From Roseobacter sp. MH60115 (GTDB taxonomy: Bacteria; Pseudomonadota; Alphaproteobacteria; Rhodobacterales; Rhodobacteraceae), in NCBI RefSeq assembly GCF_015644665.1, contig NZ_JADOBQ010000002.1:620001-684000 (forward strand): 64,000 nucleotides of DNA, in the 5' to 3' direction. The translations under genes and the position numbers were made by a program. Shown here one piece after another: positions 18,267 to 26,694 of this stretch. The notes below the pieces were generated by a model. It saw nothing but the letters and a program-made list of their open reading frames with translations. It was not told the DNA's origin and did no database searches. Positions within the stretch are counted from its first letter, which is position 1. The number at the start of each line of letters is the position of its first letter.

Positions 18267-18296
18267 TTGACCTAGAGTTACTCAAGGCCGGTATCT
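18267..18296 (+). promoter_or_regulatory. MerR-type promoter/operator
   Basis: A -35-like TTGACC (18267-18272) and a -10-like GTATCT (18291-18296) are separated by 18 bp, near the long spacer typical of MerR-regulated promoters. Between them lies the dyad CCTAGAGT-T-ACTCAAGG (18271-18287; one mismatch). It sits 26 bp before the MerR gene, so autoregulation of this operon is likely. Confidence 0.65.
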
Positions 18297-18321
18297 GCCA
18301 GTTTACAGGAGGTCTATTGTC

Positions 18322-18675
18322 ATGCGCATCTCTGAGGCTGCGGCCCGATCGGGGCTCAACGTTGATACGATCCGGTACTACGAGGCAGAGGGGCTCGTCC
18401 CCAATGTCATGCGCGGCTCGGACGGGCAGCGGCGGTTTTCTCCTGAGAATGTCGATTGGCTGACACTGCTCTTCTGGCTTCGCGAAACCGGTATGCCGAT
18501 GAAGGTGATGCAGCGGTTTGCGGCGCTCTATGCGCAGGGGGATGAGACAATCCCGGATCGCAAGGACATTCTGCTTGATCACTCCCGGCTTTTGGCCAAG
18601 CGCCGCGATGATCTGGATCGGTGTGACGAAATTCTTGCGAGAAAGCTCGAAATCTATGAGGAGTATCTGTGGTGA
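18322..18675 (+). CDS. MerR-family regulator
   Basis: 117-aa MerR-type protein. The N-terminal winged HTH (MRISEAAARSGLNVDTIRYY, EAEGLVP, FSPENVDWLTLLFWLRETGM) is followed by a dimerisation coiled coil and a C-terminus without metal-binding cysteines. It therefore belongs to the group that responds to organic or redox signals. ATG 18322 has a strong AGGAGG. The last 7 bp overlap the start of a short-chain dehydrogenase gene, and a MerR operator lies directly upstream. It probably regulates this MerR-SDR-SBP operon. Confidence 0.9.
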   Translation: MRISEAAARSGLNVDTIRYYEAEGLVPNVMRGSDGQRRFSPENVDWLTLLFWLRETGMPMKVMQRFAALYAQGDETIPDRKDILLDHSRLLAKRRDDLDRCDEILARKLEIYEEYLW

Positions 18676-19271
18676 AAATCATTTTTGTTGGCGCCTCGGG
18701 CGATGTCGGGCAGGCCGCCTTTGCCGAGCTTTCACAGCGCCATGACGTCGTTTGTATTGGACGAAAGACAGGGGACGTGCGCGCCGATATCTCTGACCGC
18801 AGCGTAATCGAGACCATGTATGGTAAAGTCGGAGCCTTTGATGCTCTCGTCTCAGCCGCTGGCCACGTTCATTTCGCCCCGCTTGCGGAGCAGACGGACG
18901 CGTCACTGAAAATGGGGCTTGAGAACAAAGTGATGGGGCAAATCAACCTTGTTCTGGCAGGGTTGAAGCGGCTCGCGGGTAAAGGCTCTTTCACGTTGAC
19001 CAGCGGCGTGCTGGACCGCGACCCGGTTGTCGCTGGCACCGACGCTGCACTGGCAAACGGTGCGCTGGCTGGTTTCGTAAAAGGCGCCGCGATCGAGGTG
19101 CCCCCTGGGCTGCGGACCAACATGGTGAGCCCGGGGCTGCTCGATGTGTCCGAACGTCGTTATGGCGCTTTGTTTCCGGGTCACGAGCGGGTGCCGTCGG
19201 AGCGGGTCGAACGGGCGTTTGCCAAATGCGTTGAGGGGGCGATCAACGGTCAAGTGGTGATCGTGGAGTGA
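18669..19271 (+). CDS. Short-chain dehydrogenase/reductase-like protein
   Basis: 200-aa SDR-like Rossmann protein: nucleotide-binding loop GASGDVGQAA at the N-terminus, VSAAGHVHF (NAG-like motif region) and LTSGVLDRDP (active-site serine region). The catalytic YxxxK is not evident: the expected stretch reads NGALAGFVKGAAIE, with K but no Y, as in the small subgroup of short SDRs of unknown function. It starts at GTG 18669 or 18672 inside the MerR gene, and its stop overlaps the next start (GTGA). Enzymatic activity is uncertain; NAD(P)-binding is likely. Confidence 0.8.
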   Translation: MVKIIFVGASGDVGQAAFAELSQRHDVVCIGRKTGDVRADISDRSVIETMYGKVGAFDALVSAAGHVHFAPLAEQTDASLKMGLENKVMGQINLVLAGLKRLAGKGSFTLTSGVLDRDPVVAGTDAALANGALAGFVKGAAIEVPPGLRTNMVSPGLLDVSERRYGALFPGHERVPSERVERAFAKCVEGAINGQVVIVE

Positions 19272-19975
19272 GGGTCGCATATCTCATCGAGCCGCCCTTT
19301 AACTACGTTGATGACGCAGAAGCCGTTACCGGATGCGATGTCGAACTGGCGCGATTTGTCCTTCGTCAACTGGGCATCAATGACGTTGAGTTTGTTGAAA
19401 CCGAATTCGCCCAGCTTCTGCCCGGTCTCGCGCGCGATGATTGGCAAATGACCACAGGTCTTTTCGCGTCTCCCGAACGGCGGCGCGTTGCTTTGTTCAG
19501 CAGGCCGATCTGGGCTTTGCCTGACGGTTTGCTGGTCCGGGCAGCGGATGCAGAGCTCATAGCCGGGTACCGCTGCCTTGCCACAGCAAGGGATCTGAAA
19601 CTTGCGGTGATACGGGATCAGGTACAGCATGTGACCGCCCTTGAACTCGGCGTGGCGCCTGGCCAGTTCCGCGTGTTTGAAACCTATGCACACGCGGCGC
19701 AGGCGGTGCAAGACGGAACGGTCAGCGCCTTTGCCAGTGTCGCTCGAGCGCATAAAGGCTTCCTCCAAACGAGCGCTGCTCCTGGCCTAGCCGTCGTGAA
19801 CGTCCCGCTCCGGGAAAGGGCTCCGGCTTTTGGATGCTTCGCTTTTGCACGGGCTGCGACTGATCTCAGATTTCGCGTTAATCACGTTCTGAATACGTTC
19901 ATCGGCGGGACTGAGCATCGACGATTGATGAAAGCGTTCGGGTTTGCAGACGCCGATGTTGATCGCGTCCTTTGA
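19268..19975 (+). CDS. Family-3 type substrate-binding protein lacking a signal peptide
   Basis: 235-aa protein resembling bacterial extracellular solute-binding proteins of family 3 (RVAYLIEPPFNYVDD ... TGCDVELARFVLRQLG ... LARDDWQMTTGLFASPERRRVALFSRPIW, in parts). It begins directly with the first beta strand: GTG 19268 lies within the SDR stop codon (GTGA overlap) and no signal sequence precedes it. No permease or ATPase genes are nearby. As written it would be cytoplasmic, possibly a ligand sensor or enzyme-like relative rather than a transport receptor. An N-terminal truncation is less likely because translational coupling to the SDR is intact. Confidence 0.75.
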   Translation: MRVAYLIEPPFNYVDDAEAVTGCDVELARFVLRQLGINDVEFVETEFAQLLPGLARDDWQMTTGLFASPERRRVALFSRPIWALPDGLLVRAADAELIAGYRCLATARDLKLAVIRDQVQHVTALELGVAPGQFRVFETYAHAAQAVQDGTVSAFASVARAHKGFLQTSAAPGLAVVNVPLRERAPAFGCFAFARAATDLRFRVNHVLNTFIGGTEHRRLMKAFGFADADVDRVL

Positions 19976-20031
19976 CTTCACGGAAGAAGGGATCGCCTGC
20001 GAATGTGGACCACAGTCACAGCCAACCGACT

Positions 20032-20481
20032 TCAGTCGACAACCTGATGAGCGCCGGAAGGTTCGGCCAATGTCTCACGCGGGTGAATGTCGGCGAAGAT
20101 TTCAATGATGTTGTGCTCTGGGTCGTGAAAAAACAGTGTCCTGTGGGGCCAGTCCTGGTTTGTCGGAGGCTCGATGACGTCAATCCTGTCTTCGGTCAGC
20201 CTGTCATAAGCGAGATCAACGTCGGCTGGCGGCACACGGAAGCTGATCTGAATGGATGCGGATGGCGTAGGCATGCTTGGTCCGTCGTAAGGGCGGCCGC
20301 GTTTCCTTAGACCAAGAAACAGGGTGCCGACCCGAAAGAAGACCTTCCGTTCCGGAAAATCCTCTTCGACTTGGAACTCGAACAGCCGCTGGTAGAACGC
20401 TTTCATCTTCGCGAGGTCATCGCAAAGAAGGATCACATAGTCCAAGCTGCGAATGGCTTTGAAACCGTCATGTTTGTTCAT
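20032..20481 (-). CDS. VOC-family (glyoxalase/dioxygenase fold) protein
   Basis: 149-aa vicinal-oxygen-chelate fold protein with two beta-alpha-beta-beta-beta units: DYVILLCDDLAKMKAFYQRLF and, near the C-terminus, RTLFFHDPEHNIIEIFADI, where a metal-ligand glutamate is expected. The substrate is unknown; members include glyoxalases, dioxygenases and resistance proteins. It is the second gene of a two-gene operon 12 bp behind a RidA-family gene. Confidence 0.85.
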   Translation of the reverse strand: MNKHDGFKAIRSLDYVILLCDDLAKMKAFYQRLFEFQVEEDFPERKVFFRVGTLFLGLRKRGRPYDGPSMPTPSASIQISFRVPPADVDLAYDRLTEDRIDVIEPPTNQDWPHRTLFFHDPEHNIIEIFADIHPRETLAEPSGAHQVVD

Positions 20482-20493
20482 AGCAGTCTAACC

Positions 20494-20916
20494 TCAGTAT
20501 CTTGGTTCGTGAAAGCGGGCGTCGGGGATCACGGCAATGGGCGCGACCTCGACCAGAAGGTCAGGTGTGATCAGCCCGGCGGCCTGGATGAGAATGCTGA
20601 CGGGGCCATGCGCCAGTTGGAGGCGTTCGGCCCTGACTTTCTGGATTGCAGGCATGTCTGCCGGATCAAGGTAGAAGACGGTCAAGGAAACGATGTCGTC
20701 CAAGCGCCCGCCGACGGCCTTCAGGATGTTTTCGACATTATCGAAGCATTGCCGGGCCTGTGCTTCACAGTCGCCTTTGCCGATGACGTTCCCGCCATTG
20801 TCCCAGGCGACTTGCCCCGTCATATGGAGAACGCGGCCCTTTGGTTCGACCACGCCATGATGGAAGGGGCGGCCAAGTTGCGGCCATCCGGTCGAGGGAT
20901 TGTATCTGATCGTCAT
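20494..20916 (-). CDS. RidA-family (YjgF/YER057c) enamine/imine deaminase-like protein
   Basis: 140-aa RidA-family protein (GRVLHMTGQVAWDNGGNVIGKGDCEAQARQ, in parts; VTVFYLDPADMPAI; ILIQAAGLITPDLLVEV). Family members hydrolyse reactive enamine/imine intermediates or have lost that activity. The key arginine of true RidA (usually R in an RxQ/RVEI context near the C-terminus) is not clear here: the C-terminal strand ends VEVAPIAVIPD, as in YjgF-like subgroups other than RidA proper. It leads an operon with a VOC protein and is divergent from a short LysR-type gene across 127 bp. Confidence 0.85.
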   Translation of the reverse strand: MTIRYNPSTGWPQLGRPFHHGVVEPKGRVLHMTGQVAWDNGGNVIGKGDCEAQARQCFDNVENILKAVGGRLDDIVSLTVFYLDPADMPAIQKVRAERLQLAHGPVSILIQAAGLITPDLLVEVAPIAVIPDARFHEPRY

Positions 20917-21043
20917 GAGGTCCTCTTTCTGTCTGTTGAGAGGATTTACGTGGATGGTCCTACATTATTCAAACGATAGAAATTGAGCGCGAGGCTTAGA
21001 AAATCTCGGTCTCTTGTGTCGGGCGCCCGTGTTAGAAGGCCAT

Positions 21044-21619
21044 ATGACTTATCGAATTCCTTCCCTGAACGGCCTCAAGGCGTTTGAAGCGGCCGCGCGA
21101 CACTTGAGCTTCAAGGCAGCAGCCGCCGAGCTTGGGGTGACGGCCGGTGCCGTCAGCCAGCAAGTCAAGCGGTTAGAGATGTCTCTCGGCATTTCGCTCT
21201 TCCGACGGTTGCCACAGGGGTTGTTGTTGACCCGTGAGGGTGCGGACTATCTCCCGGAGATTTCGCGCGCCTTCGACGTTTTGACAGAGGCGACCGAAGC
21301 AGTTGCCCCTGCGCTCAACGGTCGCAAGTTGAGCATAGGTGTAGATCCCCTTGTCGCTGACCGTCTGCCAAACGGATGGCCCCGGCATTCAAAGGAGCTT
21401 GAGCCCTATGTCCGGGAGATGCGAGCGACGGATGATGTCGAACTGATCTGGGCCAACGAACTTGATGCGCTGCTGCTTGCCGCCAAAACACGACATGGAG
21501 CTCTTACAGAGCGCGCCGTTTGCCTGAGCGGCACCACGGCGTCTCTATATTTCGTAACCCGGCCTGGTCTGGCCGAGTGCCGTCAATCGCGCGCCATACT
21601 TGAAGCTTTGGAATCGTAG
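21044..21619 (+). CDS. Short LysR-type regulator (reduced effector domain)
   Basis: About 191 aa from ATG 21044. The N-terminal winged HTH of LysR/GcvA type is complete (PSLNGLKAFEAAARHLSFKAAAAELG, in parts; GAVSQQVKRLE; LFRRLPQGLLLTREG). The effector-binding domain is only about 100 residues instead of about 200, apparently missing an internal portion after VDPLVADRLPNGW. It may be a degraded regulator or a repressor that no longer binds a ligand. It is divergent from the RidA-VOC operon, its most likely target. Confidence 0.7.
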   Translation: MTYRIPSLNGLKAFEAAARHLSFKAAAAELGVTAGAVSQQVKRLEMSLGISLFRRLPQGLLLTREGADYLPEISRAFDVLTEATEAVAPALNGRKLSIGVDPLVADRLPNGWPRHSKELEPYVREMRATDDVELIWANELDALLLAAKTRHGALTERAVCLSGTTASLYFVTRPGLAECRQSRAILEALES

Positions 21620-21753
21620 GAACCAATTAGCCTGCGACACTATGCAGGACTGGTTGCAAATTATTGCAGCCATGAAGGTCCTCAATGCGGGATGCGACTG
21701 CAGTTTTTATCCTAGGCTGAGAGTCTGTTATCCAGGTCACTGAACAAGACGGT

Positions 21754-22173
21754 ATGGCAGCAGACGAATACAACGTGTCGCGTGGAATTACCGCTGCCGG
21801 TGCGCCTCTGGGCCTGCATGGCGTGGACCCGGTTGAGTTCATCGCAACTGCGAACCCTGTCGAGGGCTCCGCTGCTTACACAGCAGTGCATGACGGCGTT
21901 GCCTATTACTTCTCCAGCGAGAACAACATGAAGACTTTCGAAGCTGATCCGGCTGCATATCTGCCGCAGAACGGCGGCTACTGCACCTTCGGCGTGTCGG
22001 TTGGAAAGAAGTTCGACGGCGACCCAGAGTACCACGCTGTTATCGACGGTGCCCTTTATGTCTTCCTGAACCGCGCCATCTTTGACGAATTCAACAAAGA
22101 CCGTACTGCCACGATCTCCAAGGCCGAAAACCAGTGGAAAGATATCCGCAGTACTGCGGTCGAAGACCTGTAA
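21754..22173 (+). CDS. YHS-domain protein
   Basis: 139-aa protein with a YHS domain (GLHGVDPVEFIA ... AVHDGVAYYFSSENNMKTFEADPAAYLPQNGGYC, in parts), a small fold often linked to copper or other metal binding. No signal peptide is visible and no clear ribosome-binding site precedes ATG 21754, so the N-terminus may be truncated relative to exported relatives. A stem-loop with a T-run follows 23 bp after the stop. Confidence 0.75.
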   Translation: MAADEYNVSRGITAAGAPLGLHGVDPVEFIATANPVEGSAAYTAVHDGVAYYFSSENNMKTFEADPAAYLPQNGGYCTFGVSVGKKFDGDPEYHAVIDGALYVFLNRAIFDEFNKDRTATISKAENQWKDIRSTAVEDL

Positions 22174-22196
22174 GTCTGGCAATCATCATCGAACTA

Positions 22197-22232
22197 GGTG
22201 GGACGGCATATCGTGTCGCCCCGCCGTTTTTT
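22197..22232 (+). terminator. Rho-independent terminator after YHS gene
   Basis: The stem GGTGGGACG / CGCCCCGCC (one wobble, one mismatch) has a loop around CATATCGTG and is followed by GTTTTTT at 22226-22232. Confidence 0.7.
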
Positions 22233-22236
22233 AAAA

Positions 22237-22326
22237 AGCGGCCATTGGTGCAGCCGCAGCGAAGGCACACTTTCGTCCGCGATCCGTTAGTTCACCAGCC
22301 CCCAAATTTTGCCGTTGCAGTGAATG
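22237..22326 (-). repeat. Dispersed repeat, copy B
   Basis: Opposite-strand partner of 14360-14440. The shared ordered blocks are CATTC.CTGCAAC.GCAAA, GAACTAACGGATCGCGG and CCAATG.CCGCTT. It lies just past the YHS-gene terminator and before an IS5 remnant. The 230 bp between it and the IS5 similarity (22327-22557) hold nothing recognisable. Confidence 0.7.
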
Positions 22327-22557
22327 GCTGGTTTGCGGGCTGCGACTGCAGCAGCCAGGCTGGGTGTCCAATGCCGGGAATGGGCCGAAGTCTGATTGAC
22401 GCGCTCCTTCGACTTGGTCACTTCGCGACATGAATGCCCAGCATTATGTCCACGATAAGTGTTTTGGACTGGATCACGCAGCATAACGCAAGCAGACCCA
22501 TTGCCAGTCGAAAATGTACAGGGTTACCCTCGCCCACCGGCATTGACAGCTTTACCA

Positions 22558-23150
22558 CAACGCACAACCGTTGGAAGCGATGGAGCGACAAGGGCATCTT
22601 TGCGCGGATGCTCATCGGACTGGCGGCCAATCACGGTGGACAGAAGACGGTCATGATCGACGCAACATATCTCAAAGCCTATTGCATGGCGTCCAGCCTT
22701 GCGGTGAAAAAGGGGGATGTGGACGCCTGATTGGCCGTACAATGGGCGGTATGAGCACGAAACTGCATGCGATCTGCGACAGCCGAGGGCGTCCGCTCAA
22801 CCTGTTCGTCACCGCTGGACAAGTGAGTGATTAGATCGGCGCACGGACGCTGCTGAGCAGTTTGCCGAAGGTTGATTGGTTGCTCGGGGATCTTGGCTAT
22901 GACGCGGATTGATTCAGAGAAGCGTTGAAAGGCAAAGGAATACGCCCCTGCATACCGGGTCGAAAGCAAGGCAATACGACAATCCGATACGACAAGCGCC
23001 GATACTGGATCGAGATCATGTTCGCCAGGCTCAAAGACTGGAGGCGCGTGGCAACCCGATACGACCGATGCCCAAAAGTCTTCCTCTCAGCCATCGCCCA
23101 CGCCGCAAACGTTATCTATTGGCTATGTGGCCTGAAACTAATCTGTGCTG
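22558..23150 (+). pseudogene. IS5-family transposase remnant
   Basis: Fragments of an IS5/IS427-type transposase: NRWKRWSDKGIFARML, MIDATYLKAYCMASSLAVKKG, then after a frameshift near 22716 RLIGRTMGGMSTKLHAICDS, VTAGQVSD-stop, LPKVDWLLGDLGYDAD-stop-FREALKGKGIRPCIPGRKQ and IEIMFARLKDWRRVATRYDR. At least one frameshift and two in-frame stops (one where the family has W after GYDAD) show it is dead. The N-terminal ~40 codons are missing. Confidence 0.85.
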
Positions 23151-23792
23151 ACGGTGGGGTCTTTCTATCTGCTCTGGATCAATGACTTAGAAGTGCCAGA
23201 ACCTTTCAACACAACCTGTGCGGTTCTGGCAGGTTTCCTCCATGATCCATGAAGAGTCAAAGGCTGTGCGTCGGCCCCCGGTCGATGTCCTTATCTTTCT
23301 AGATGGGACTGTTGCATCAATTGGCTGAGGGTATTTTGGTGCGCGGGCGTGACATTGATCATGCGGCGCCTTCAAGTAACGTCAGCTCGAAACGCGCAAC
23401 GACCTGGTTCTCCATGAACTGGGCTGTGATCGCACGGCAGCATATCTCAGGAAGTTTGTCTTCGACGAAGCGGATGTCCTGAGAAATCTGGACGACACCG
23501 CGATCATCCAGAAGGCATGGCACAGGGGTGGAAACAGATGATCGTTTGCAGGAGCGCCGTTGGCGTTCTGGCGCCCATGGCCCGCTTGCTGCTGCTGCTT
23601 TGTCAGGCGGTGAGACCGTCAGCCTCGCGCCCTGGCGCGGTTACCCAGCTCTCTGGAAACAGGCAACTCAACGGATGCCCAAATGATCGTTTCTTCTAAT
23701 TTGCTATAGTAACTGCTATCAAAAGAGGGTTATCAAACTGCGGTCGGCCCACACCTCGCCATTTCTGGCACCAAAGTGGGAGTGGGTGTTGG
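23151..23792. other. 640-bp stretch without a recognisable gene
   Basis: It contains a perfect 10-bp inverted repeat, TGCCAGAACC (23194-23203) and GGTTCTGGCA (23222-23231), with an 18-nt loop. A short protein-like frame on the plus strand around 23380-23540 (VLHELGCDRTAAYLRKFVF and following) has no start and soon stops. IS debris is likely. The cyclase promoter should be at the right end. Confidence 0.45.
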
Positions 23793-25559
23793 ATGGAACC
23801 TTCTCAAGTCACACATTACGGTCTTACCACGGTTCTTGTCGCGGATATCTATGGCTTCTCAAGACTGATGAGCCGCGACGAGGAAGAGACCTCGGTACGC
23901 GTATCACGAGCCATCGACCTGATCCGACAGTTGGCAATCGACTACGGTGGAACAATCAAAAACATCGCCGGAGACGGCGTGCTCGCGTTGTTTGACAGCG
24001 TGTCGAACAGTGTGCAGTTTGCGGTCGCCATGCAGCAGGAATTTCTGAATGATGCCGTTTGGAACTCCAAATCCGATCCGATCTCTTTCCGTATCGGTAT
24101 CAATATGGGCGAGGTGCGAGAAGGGCATTTCGGCATGCACGGTCATGCGATCAACGTGGCTGCGCGGCTTCAGAGCCTGGCAAAACCCGGTGGTATCTGC
24201 GTGTCAGAAGCCGTTTCGCGCGTCGCACGTGATCAAATCAAACTGCCTTTGAAATCGCTTGGCACGCCTGATCTGAAAAACATTGACGACGAGATCGAAG
24301 TCTTTGAGATCGAGCCCGAGGCACTTTTGATGCGCGCACCCGCCGAAGCGCCGACGATCATCGAGCGGATTGCGACACTGCAGGACCTACCGGACAATTC
24401 GGTTGCCGTGCTGCCGCTTGAAAATCTGTCTGGACAGCCTCAAAACGCGCATCTTTGCAACGGGGTAACCGGAGATATCATTTCCAACTTGACGCGGTTC
24501 AAGGCTTTGCATGTGATCGCACAGCAGTCGTCGAACCTTTTTGCAGGGCGGCACATGCCAATCGGTGATATTGGCCGGTTGCTGGGTGTCAGGTACCTGG
24601 CGACCGGGGGTTTTCAACGTTCCCACAACCAGTTGCGCGTTCAAATTCAACTTCTCGAGGCGGACTCGGGCCGTTCGGTCTGGGCCGAGACCTTCAATGG
24701 CAACATCGAGGATGTCTTTACTTTTCAGGATGAAATCACCGCGATCATCGCATCCTGCTTGTCGGTAAAGATCGACAAGGCCGAGCGGCAGAGACAGCAG
24801 CGGAAGGCGCCGTCAGACCTGCAGGCGTACGGACTCATTCTGCGCGGTCGCGATCTGTACACGCAGCCCCGGCGAGAGCTTAACCTGCACGCGCGTCGGC
24901 TGTTCGAGCAAGCCTCTGCCATTGATCCCGACTATGCGGCCTCCTACACCAGCATCTCACGCACGTCGAATGACGCCTGGAGGTTCAACTGGGTTGACCA
25001 TCCCGACGGTGCTCTGGAGGATGCCATCTCAAATGCGGAGATGGCCTTGCGCCTGGACCCTGACGATGCGCGTGGCCATGCAGCGCTTGGCAACGCTTGC
25101 CTTTACAAACGCCGCCATGACGAGTCATTGGCAGCTTACGAACGTGCCATCCAATTCAACCCGAACGATGCTGATATTCTGGCCGAAATGGGCCATTCTG
25201 CAGGTGTTTACGGAGAGCCGGAGCGTGCCGTCGAATTGATCAAACGCGCCATGCAGCTCAATCCCTTTTATCCGGATTGGTACTTGTGGCATCTCGGCGA
25301 AGCCTATTTTGATATGAGTGACTACGAAGAAGCGATACGAACATTGACCCAGATGCGGGACAAGACCGATGCGTATCGCATGTTAACGGCCAGCAACGCC
25401 CTGCTTGGGCGCATGGATGTGGCCAAAGGGCATGCGGCGCAAATCCTCAAGACACATCCGGAATTCACGCTCGCGCATTGGGAAAATGTACCTCCTGACC
25501 GCAATCCTGGGCCTCGGGATCGATTGATCGAAGGGTTGAAGAAAGCAGGTCTGGAGTGA
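23793..25559 (+). CDS. Class III adenylate/guanylate cyclase with TPR domain
   Basis: 588-aa cytoplasmic protein. The N-terminal class III cyclase domain (about 10-170) has metal-binding aspartates D18 (LVADIYGFSR) and D61 (IAGDGVLALF) and transition-state residues N121/R125 (NVAARL). The middle (about 200-330) is a TolB/FlgO-like segment (NSVAVLPLENLSGQPQN ... GDIISNLTRF). The C-terminus has TPR repeats (ALGNACLYKRRHDESLAAYERAIQ, in part). This architecture is common in Rhizobiales/Rhodobacterales. Oddity: the segment usually GDGVN before the catalytic N reads GHAIN, replacing the aspartate that helps recognise the base. Product specificity is therefore uncertain. It overlaps the GNAT gene by 4 bp. 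Confidence 0.88.
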   Translation: MEPSQVTHYGLTTVLVADIYGFSRLMSRDEEETSVRVSRAIDLIRQLAIDYGGTIKNIAGDGVLALFDSVSNSVQFAVAMQQEFLNDAVWNSKSDPISFRIGINMGEVREGHFGMHGHAINVAARLQSLAKPGGICVSEAVSRVARDQIKLPLKSLGTPDLKNIDDEIEVFEIEPEALLMRAPAEAPTIIERIATLQDLPDNSVAVLPLENLSGQPQNAHLCNGVTGDIISNLTRFKALHVIAQQSSNLFAGRHMPIGDIGRLLGVRYLATGGFQRSHNQLRVQIQLLEADSGRSVWAETFNGNIEDVFTFQDEITAIIASCLSVKIDKAERQRQQRKAPSDLQAYGLILRGRDLYTQPRRELNLHARRLFEQASAIDPDYAASYTSISRTSNDAWRFNWVDHPDGALEDAISNAEMALRLDPDDARGHAALGNACLYKRRHDESLAAYERAIQFNPNDADILAEMGHSAGVYGEPERAVELIKRAMQLNPFYPDWYLWHLGEAYFDMSDYEEAIRTLTQMRDKTDAYRMLTASNALLGRMDVAKGHAAQILKTHPEFTLAHWENVPPDRNPGPRDRLIEGLKKAGLE

Positions 25560-26047
25560 GTACGTCGAGCAACCCGGCATCGATATCAGGTGTTGAGCCT
25601 CCGGAATTCGAGCTGCGAGCCGCTCGAGCGGATGATTTCGGTTTTGCCCGGCGTCTCTATATGAACTCAATGAAGCCCTTGCTGATGGCGCTGGACGCAT
25701 GGAACGCAGATGAAATGGAAATGGCGTTTCGCAGCTATTTCATCCCGGATGAGATCAAATTTGTAACGTTGGACGGTCGGGATGTCGGCTGGTTCCAGGT
25801 ATCCGAAACTGACCACGACGTGTGTATTGATCAGCTTTACCTGATCAAAGACGTGCGTGGTCAGGGGATCGGCACAGCCTTGGTCAAGGCCATCATCTCG
25901 GAGGCCGCAGATCAAGACAAGAATGTCTGCTTGTCATTCGTTCATGGCAACCCGGCCCATACTTTATATCGCAGGTTAGGCTTTCGCCAAGTATCTGAGG
26001 ACGATACAAAAATTCACATGCGATATGAAACCAGGCAGGCCGGGTAG
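25556..26047 (+). CDS. GNAT-family N-acetyltransferase
   Basis: 163-aa GNAT protein with the acetyl-CoA binding motif A (LYLIKDVRGQGIGTALVKAII, where Q/R-x-x-G-x-G/A is RGQGIG) and motif B (HGNPAHTLYRRLGFRQV). It starts at GTG 25556 within the stop of the cyclase gene, so the two are translationally coupled. The substrate is unknown. It converges with the SGGKA-repeat gene, whose stop is 27 bp away. Confidence 0.85.
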   Translation: MSTSSNPASISGVEPPEFELRAARADDFGFARRLYMNSMKPLLMALDAWNADEMEMAFRSYFIPDEIKFVTLDGRDVGWFQVSETDHDVCIDQLYLIKDVRGQGIGTALVKAIISEAADQDKNVCLSFVHGNPAHTLYRRLGFRQVSEDDTKIHMRYETRQAG

Positions 26048-26074
26048 TCATTTTAGATAGGGCTGGGGCAGCTC

Positions 26075-26671
26075 TTAGTCGCTGCCACCAAATGCCTTGC
26101 CACCACTGTAGGCTTTACCGCCGCTATAGGCCTTGCCACCGCTATAGGCCTTACCGCCGCTATACGCCTTGCCGCCGCTATGAACCGCACCGCCTTGGCT
26201 GAGTTCCGCGTCCAGCAAAATCTGATCCAACGGGCCAATCTCGGGATCCAAACGAATGGAAAAGTCGGACTTTTCATAAGCCCAGGCCCGGACATCATCA
26301 GCAAACAGGATATTGCGCTGTGCAAGACCGGCCTGATCAACGCTGCCACGGCCGCGATTTGCGACAGCATTGGCATCTTCCGCTGGGGCGCCACCGCCGT
26401 GAACAAGAAAAATCTGAGGTCGCGCCAGGTCATAGTAGTGACCTTCGAAGCTGAACCCGAAGATCCTGGCAAACCGCGCATTGTCGCCTGCCAATTGTGC
26501 GTCCAAAAAGCCGTTTCTGTCTTCTTGTATAGGTGTTTTCGTCTCTTCTCCGGTCTGCCCATCCGTTCCGCCCGCACCCTTTTGCGGCGCCGGAACCGAA
26601 TTGTATTTAAAGTCATCCAATTCTCTGCCAAACAGAAAAATTTTCGAAAAATTGATTAATCTATCACCCAC
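26075..26671 (-). CDS. Candidate RiPP precursor with five SGGKA(Y/F) C-terminal repeats
   Basis: 198-aa protein of no known family. Residues 1-163 form a putative leader with charged/aromatic stretches (FSKIFLFGRELDDFKYN; FARIFGFSFEGHYYD) and no cysteine. Residues 165-194 are five perfect hexapeptides SGGKA(Y/F), followed by GGSD. GTG 26671 has AGGAGGG 8 nt upstream, a strong site. It is the last gene behind YcaO, TfuA and a metalloprotease on the same strand. A repeat-bearing C-terminus beside YcaO/TfuA is the classic look of a multi-core RiPP precursor. With no Cys in the protein, Ser-derived oxazolines or backbone thioamides at Gly are the plausible YcaO products. This is inference; no homologue is recognised. 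Confidence 0.75.
   Translation of the reverse strand: MGDRLINFSKIFLFGRELDDFKYNSVPAPQKGAGGTDGQTGEETKTPIQEDRNGFLDAQLAGDNARFARIFGFSFEGHYYDLARPQIFLVHGGGAPAEDANAVANRGRGSVDQAGLAQRNILFADDVRAWAYEKSDFSIRLDPEIGPLDQILLDAELSQGGAVHSGGKAYSGGKAYSGGKAYSGGKAYSGGKAFGGSD
26090..26179 (-). repeat. Five 18-bp tandem repeats encoding SGGKA(Y/F)
   Basis: In-frame 18-bp units within the 3' end of the putative precursor gene. The units differ at third codon positions (GGC/GGT, AAG/AAA, TAT/TAC) while the encoded peptide is the same. This indicates selection on the peptide rather than recent DNA slippage. Confidence 0.85.
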
Positions 26672-26694
26672 GTCTGTTCCCTCCTACAGCACCA

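Noticed and set aside
26053-26631. Minus-strand frame ending in RRIAAVRPIAVARPIAAV repeats
   Set aside because: It is the same 18-bp DNA repeats read one frame off from the SGGKA protein; no ribosome-binding site, whereas the SGGKA frame has a strong one.
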